Of a stretch of 6,388 nt of DNA, positions 5,212 through 6,388 are shown piece by piece (within the stretch, counting starts at the first letter, position 1; every line of letters starts with the position of its first letter). The notes beneath the pieces are model-generated. The model was not told the DNA's origin. It made no database searches and saw nothing but the letters and a program-made list of their open reading frames with translations. Source of the DNA: Burkholderiales bacterium (lineage in GTDB: Bacteria; Pseudomonadota; Gammaproteobacteria; Burkholderiales; Burkholderiaceae_C); contig JAGWTL010000177.1 of the NCBI GenBank assembly GCA_028869035.1, positions 1-6,388 on the forward strand, in the 5' to 3' direction. Both the position numbers and the translations under genes were made by a program.

Positions 5212-6388
5212 CGCGCTGGCGCCGTTTCCTGCCTGCGATGCTGTGGCTGGCGGCCCTGCTGGTCTGCGTGGCCGTGATCGCCCGCACGACCTTCGTGGCC
5301 GACCTCTCGGCCTTCATGCCGCGCGCGCCCAGCGAGCGCCAGCAGATGCTGATGGACCAGATCAAGGACGGCATCATCGCGCGCCTGATCGTGGTCGGCA
5401 TCGAAGGCGGCGACGCGGCCGAGCGGGCCCGGCTCTCGAAAGCGCTGTCCGCGGCCCTGCGCGGAAAAACGGAGTTCATCGGCGTCCAGAACGGCAGCGC
5501 CGCCGACCTGGCGCTCGACCGTGCCTACATCTTCGACAACCGCTACCTGCTCAGCCCCGCGGTGGACGCGCAACGCTTTTCGGAAGCGGGCTTGCGACGC
5601 GCCATCGGCGCCACCCTGGAAGAACTCTCGGGCAGCGCCGGCATGCTGTTCAAGCAGCTTTTGCCGCGCGACCCGACCGCCGAGACGCGTGTGCTGCTGG
5701 CCCAGTTCGAAGGCAGCGAACAGCCGCCCAGCACCGCTGGCGTCTGGTCCACGCACGACGGCGCGCGCGCCCTGCTGCTGCTGCAGACCCGGGCCGAGGG
5801 CTCGGACATCGATGCGCAGGCCCGCACGCTGGAAACGGTGCGCAGCGCCTTTGCCGCCATCCCCGATCGCCAGGCCGACACGCGCCTGCTGATGACGGGC
5901 ACCAGCGTGTTCTCGGTTTCCTCCCGCGCCCTGATCGAAGGCGAAGTGCACCGCCTGGCCTTGGCCAGCCTGGTGCTGGTCGTGGGCCTGCTGCTGCTGG
6001 TCTACCGTTCTCCCATGCTGCTGGGACTGAGCCTGCTGCCCATGCTCAGCGGCACGCTGGCGGGCATCACGGCCGTGAGCCTGGGTTTCGGACAGGTGCA
6101 CGGCATCACGCTGGGCTTCGGCACCACGATGATCGGCGAGGCCGTCGACTACGCCATCTATCTTTTTGTCCAGCGCCCGGGCCCGGGTGCAGCCCGCCTC
6201 TTCTGGCGCACGCTCTGGCTGGGCCTGCTGACTTCGGTGGCCGGTTTCCTGGCCCTGCTGGGCTCGGGTTTCCCCGGTCTGGCGCAGCTCGGCCTGTACT
6301 CCACGGCGGGCCTGGTGGCCGCCATGCTGGTCACGCGCTACGTACTGCCCGGCCTGACACCGCAGCATCTGCCGGTGCCGGACATGCC
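5208..6388 (+). CDS. MMPL/RND-family exporter (3'-truncated)
   Basis: The frame opens with the ATG at 5208 in a 4-base overlap with the preceding TGA and runs without a stop to the window end, giving 393 residues. That is about half of a usual 770-800 residue exporter. The first membrane helix is near residues 7-24 (FLPAMLWLAALLVCVAVI). A large periplasmic domain of about 220 residues follows, starting ADLSAFMP. Then come a second helix (about 249-265, RLALASLVLVVGLLLLV), a third (269-291) and a fourth holding GEAVDYAIYLFV with Asp314 and Tyr315, the position of the proton-relay Asp in RND/MMPL proteins. Two more helices follow (RTLWLGLLTSVAGFLALL, then YSTAGLVAAMLVTRYVLP). This is a complete first RND repeat. 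The probable role is proton-driven export of the polyene lipid together with the LolA-like protein; the cargo is inferred from context. Confidence 0.9.
   Translation, partial: MTRWRRFLPAMLWLAALLVCVAVIARTTFVADLSAFMPRAPSERQQMLMDQIKDGIIARLIVVGIEGGDAAERARLSKALSAALRGKTEFIGVQNGSAADLALDRAYIFDNRYLLSPAVDAQRFSEAGLRRAIGATLEELSGSAGMLFKQLLPRDPTAETRVLLAQFEGSEQPPSTAGVWSTHDGARALLLLQTRAEGSDIDAQARTLETVRSAFAAIPDRQADTRLLMTGTSVFSVSSRALIEGEVHRLALASLVLVVGLLLLVYRSPMLLGLSLLPMLSGTLAGITAVSLGFGQVHGITLGFGTTMIGEAVDYAIYLFVQRPGPGAARLFWRTLWLGLLTSVAGFLALLGSGFPGLAQLGLYSTAGLVAAMLVTRYVLPGLTPQHLPVPDM

Noticed and set aside
5151..6368. A 405-codon minus-strand frame opposite the exporter gene
   Set aside because: It is Gln/Ala/Arg/His-rich antisense sequence. 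The plus strand here encodes an unmistakable RND-type membrane protein.

Overview
The window is a dense, high-GC, single-strand operon fragment. Its codon use (strong G/C third positions), the tight gene spacing and the protein families suggest a betaproteobacterium, most likely Burkholderiales and possibly a Comamonadaceae-type genome. The taxon is inferred from style and remembered family resemblance, not from a marker gene.

Layout, all on the + strand: (1) 2-403, the 3' end of a small membrane protein of the COG4648 type; (2) 413-2581, one 722-residue ORF joining an acyl-adenylate-forming AMP ligase to a NodB-type polysaccharide deacetylase through a hydrophobic linker; (3) about 2629-3381, a class I SAM-dependent methyltransferase; (4) 3382-3681, a 99-residue FabA/FabZ-like hotdog dehydratase; (5) 3678-4625, an LpxL/HtrB-type acyltransferase; (6) about 4612-5211, a LolA-like periplasmic protein with a signal peptide; (7) 5208-6388, the first half of an MMPL/RND-family exporter, cut by the window end. 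There is no stretch over 300 bases without a gene, and I see no RNA gene, CRISPR array or mobile element.

This gene set and order match the central part of an aryl polyene (APE)/xanthomonadin-type pigment-lipid cluster. In such clusters an AMP ligase activates an aryl acid starter. A dedicated type II fatty-acid-like system, including a hotdog dehydratase, builds the conjugated chain, and a methyltransferase tailors it. An acyltransferase, a LolA-like carrier and an MMPL exporter are thought to lipidate the product and move it to the outer membrane. The ketosynthases, ketoreductase, acyl carrier proteins and any aromatic-acid or ammonia-lyase genes are not in the window and should lie to either side.

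The most unusual feature is the AMP ligase-deacetylase fusion. Both halves keep their signature motifs, there is no in-frame stop, and the linker has no in-frame ATG from which a separate deacetylase could start. It suggests that starter activation or chain building is physically tied to a membrane-associated carbohydrate deacetylation step. No glycosyltransferase is present in the visible part of the cluster.
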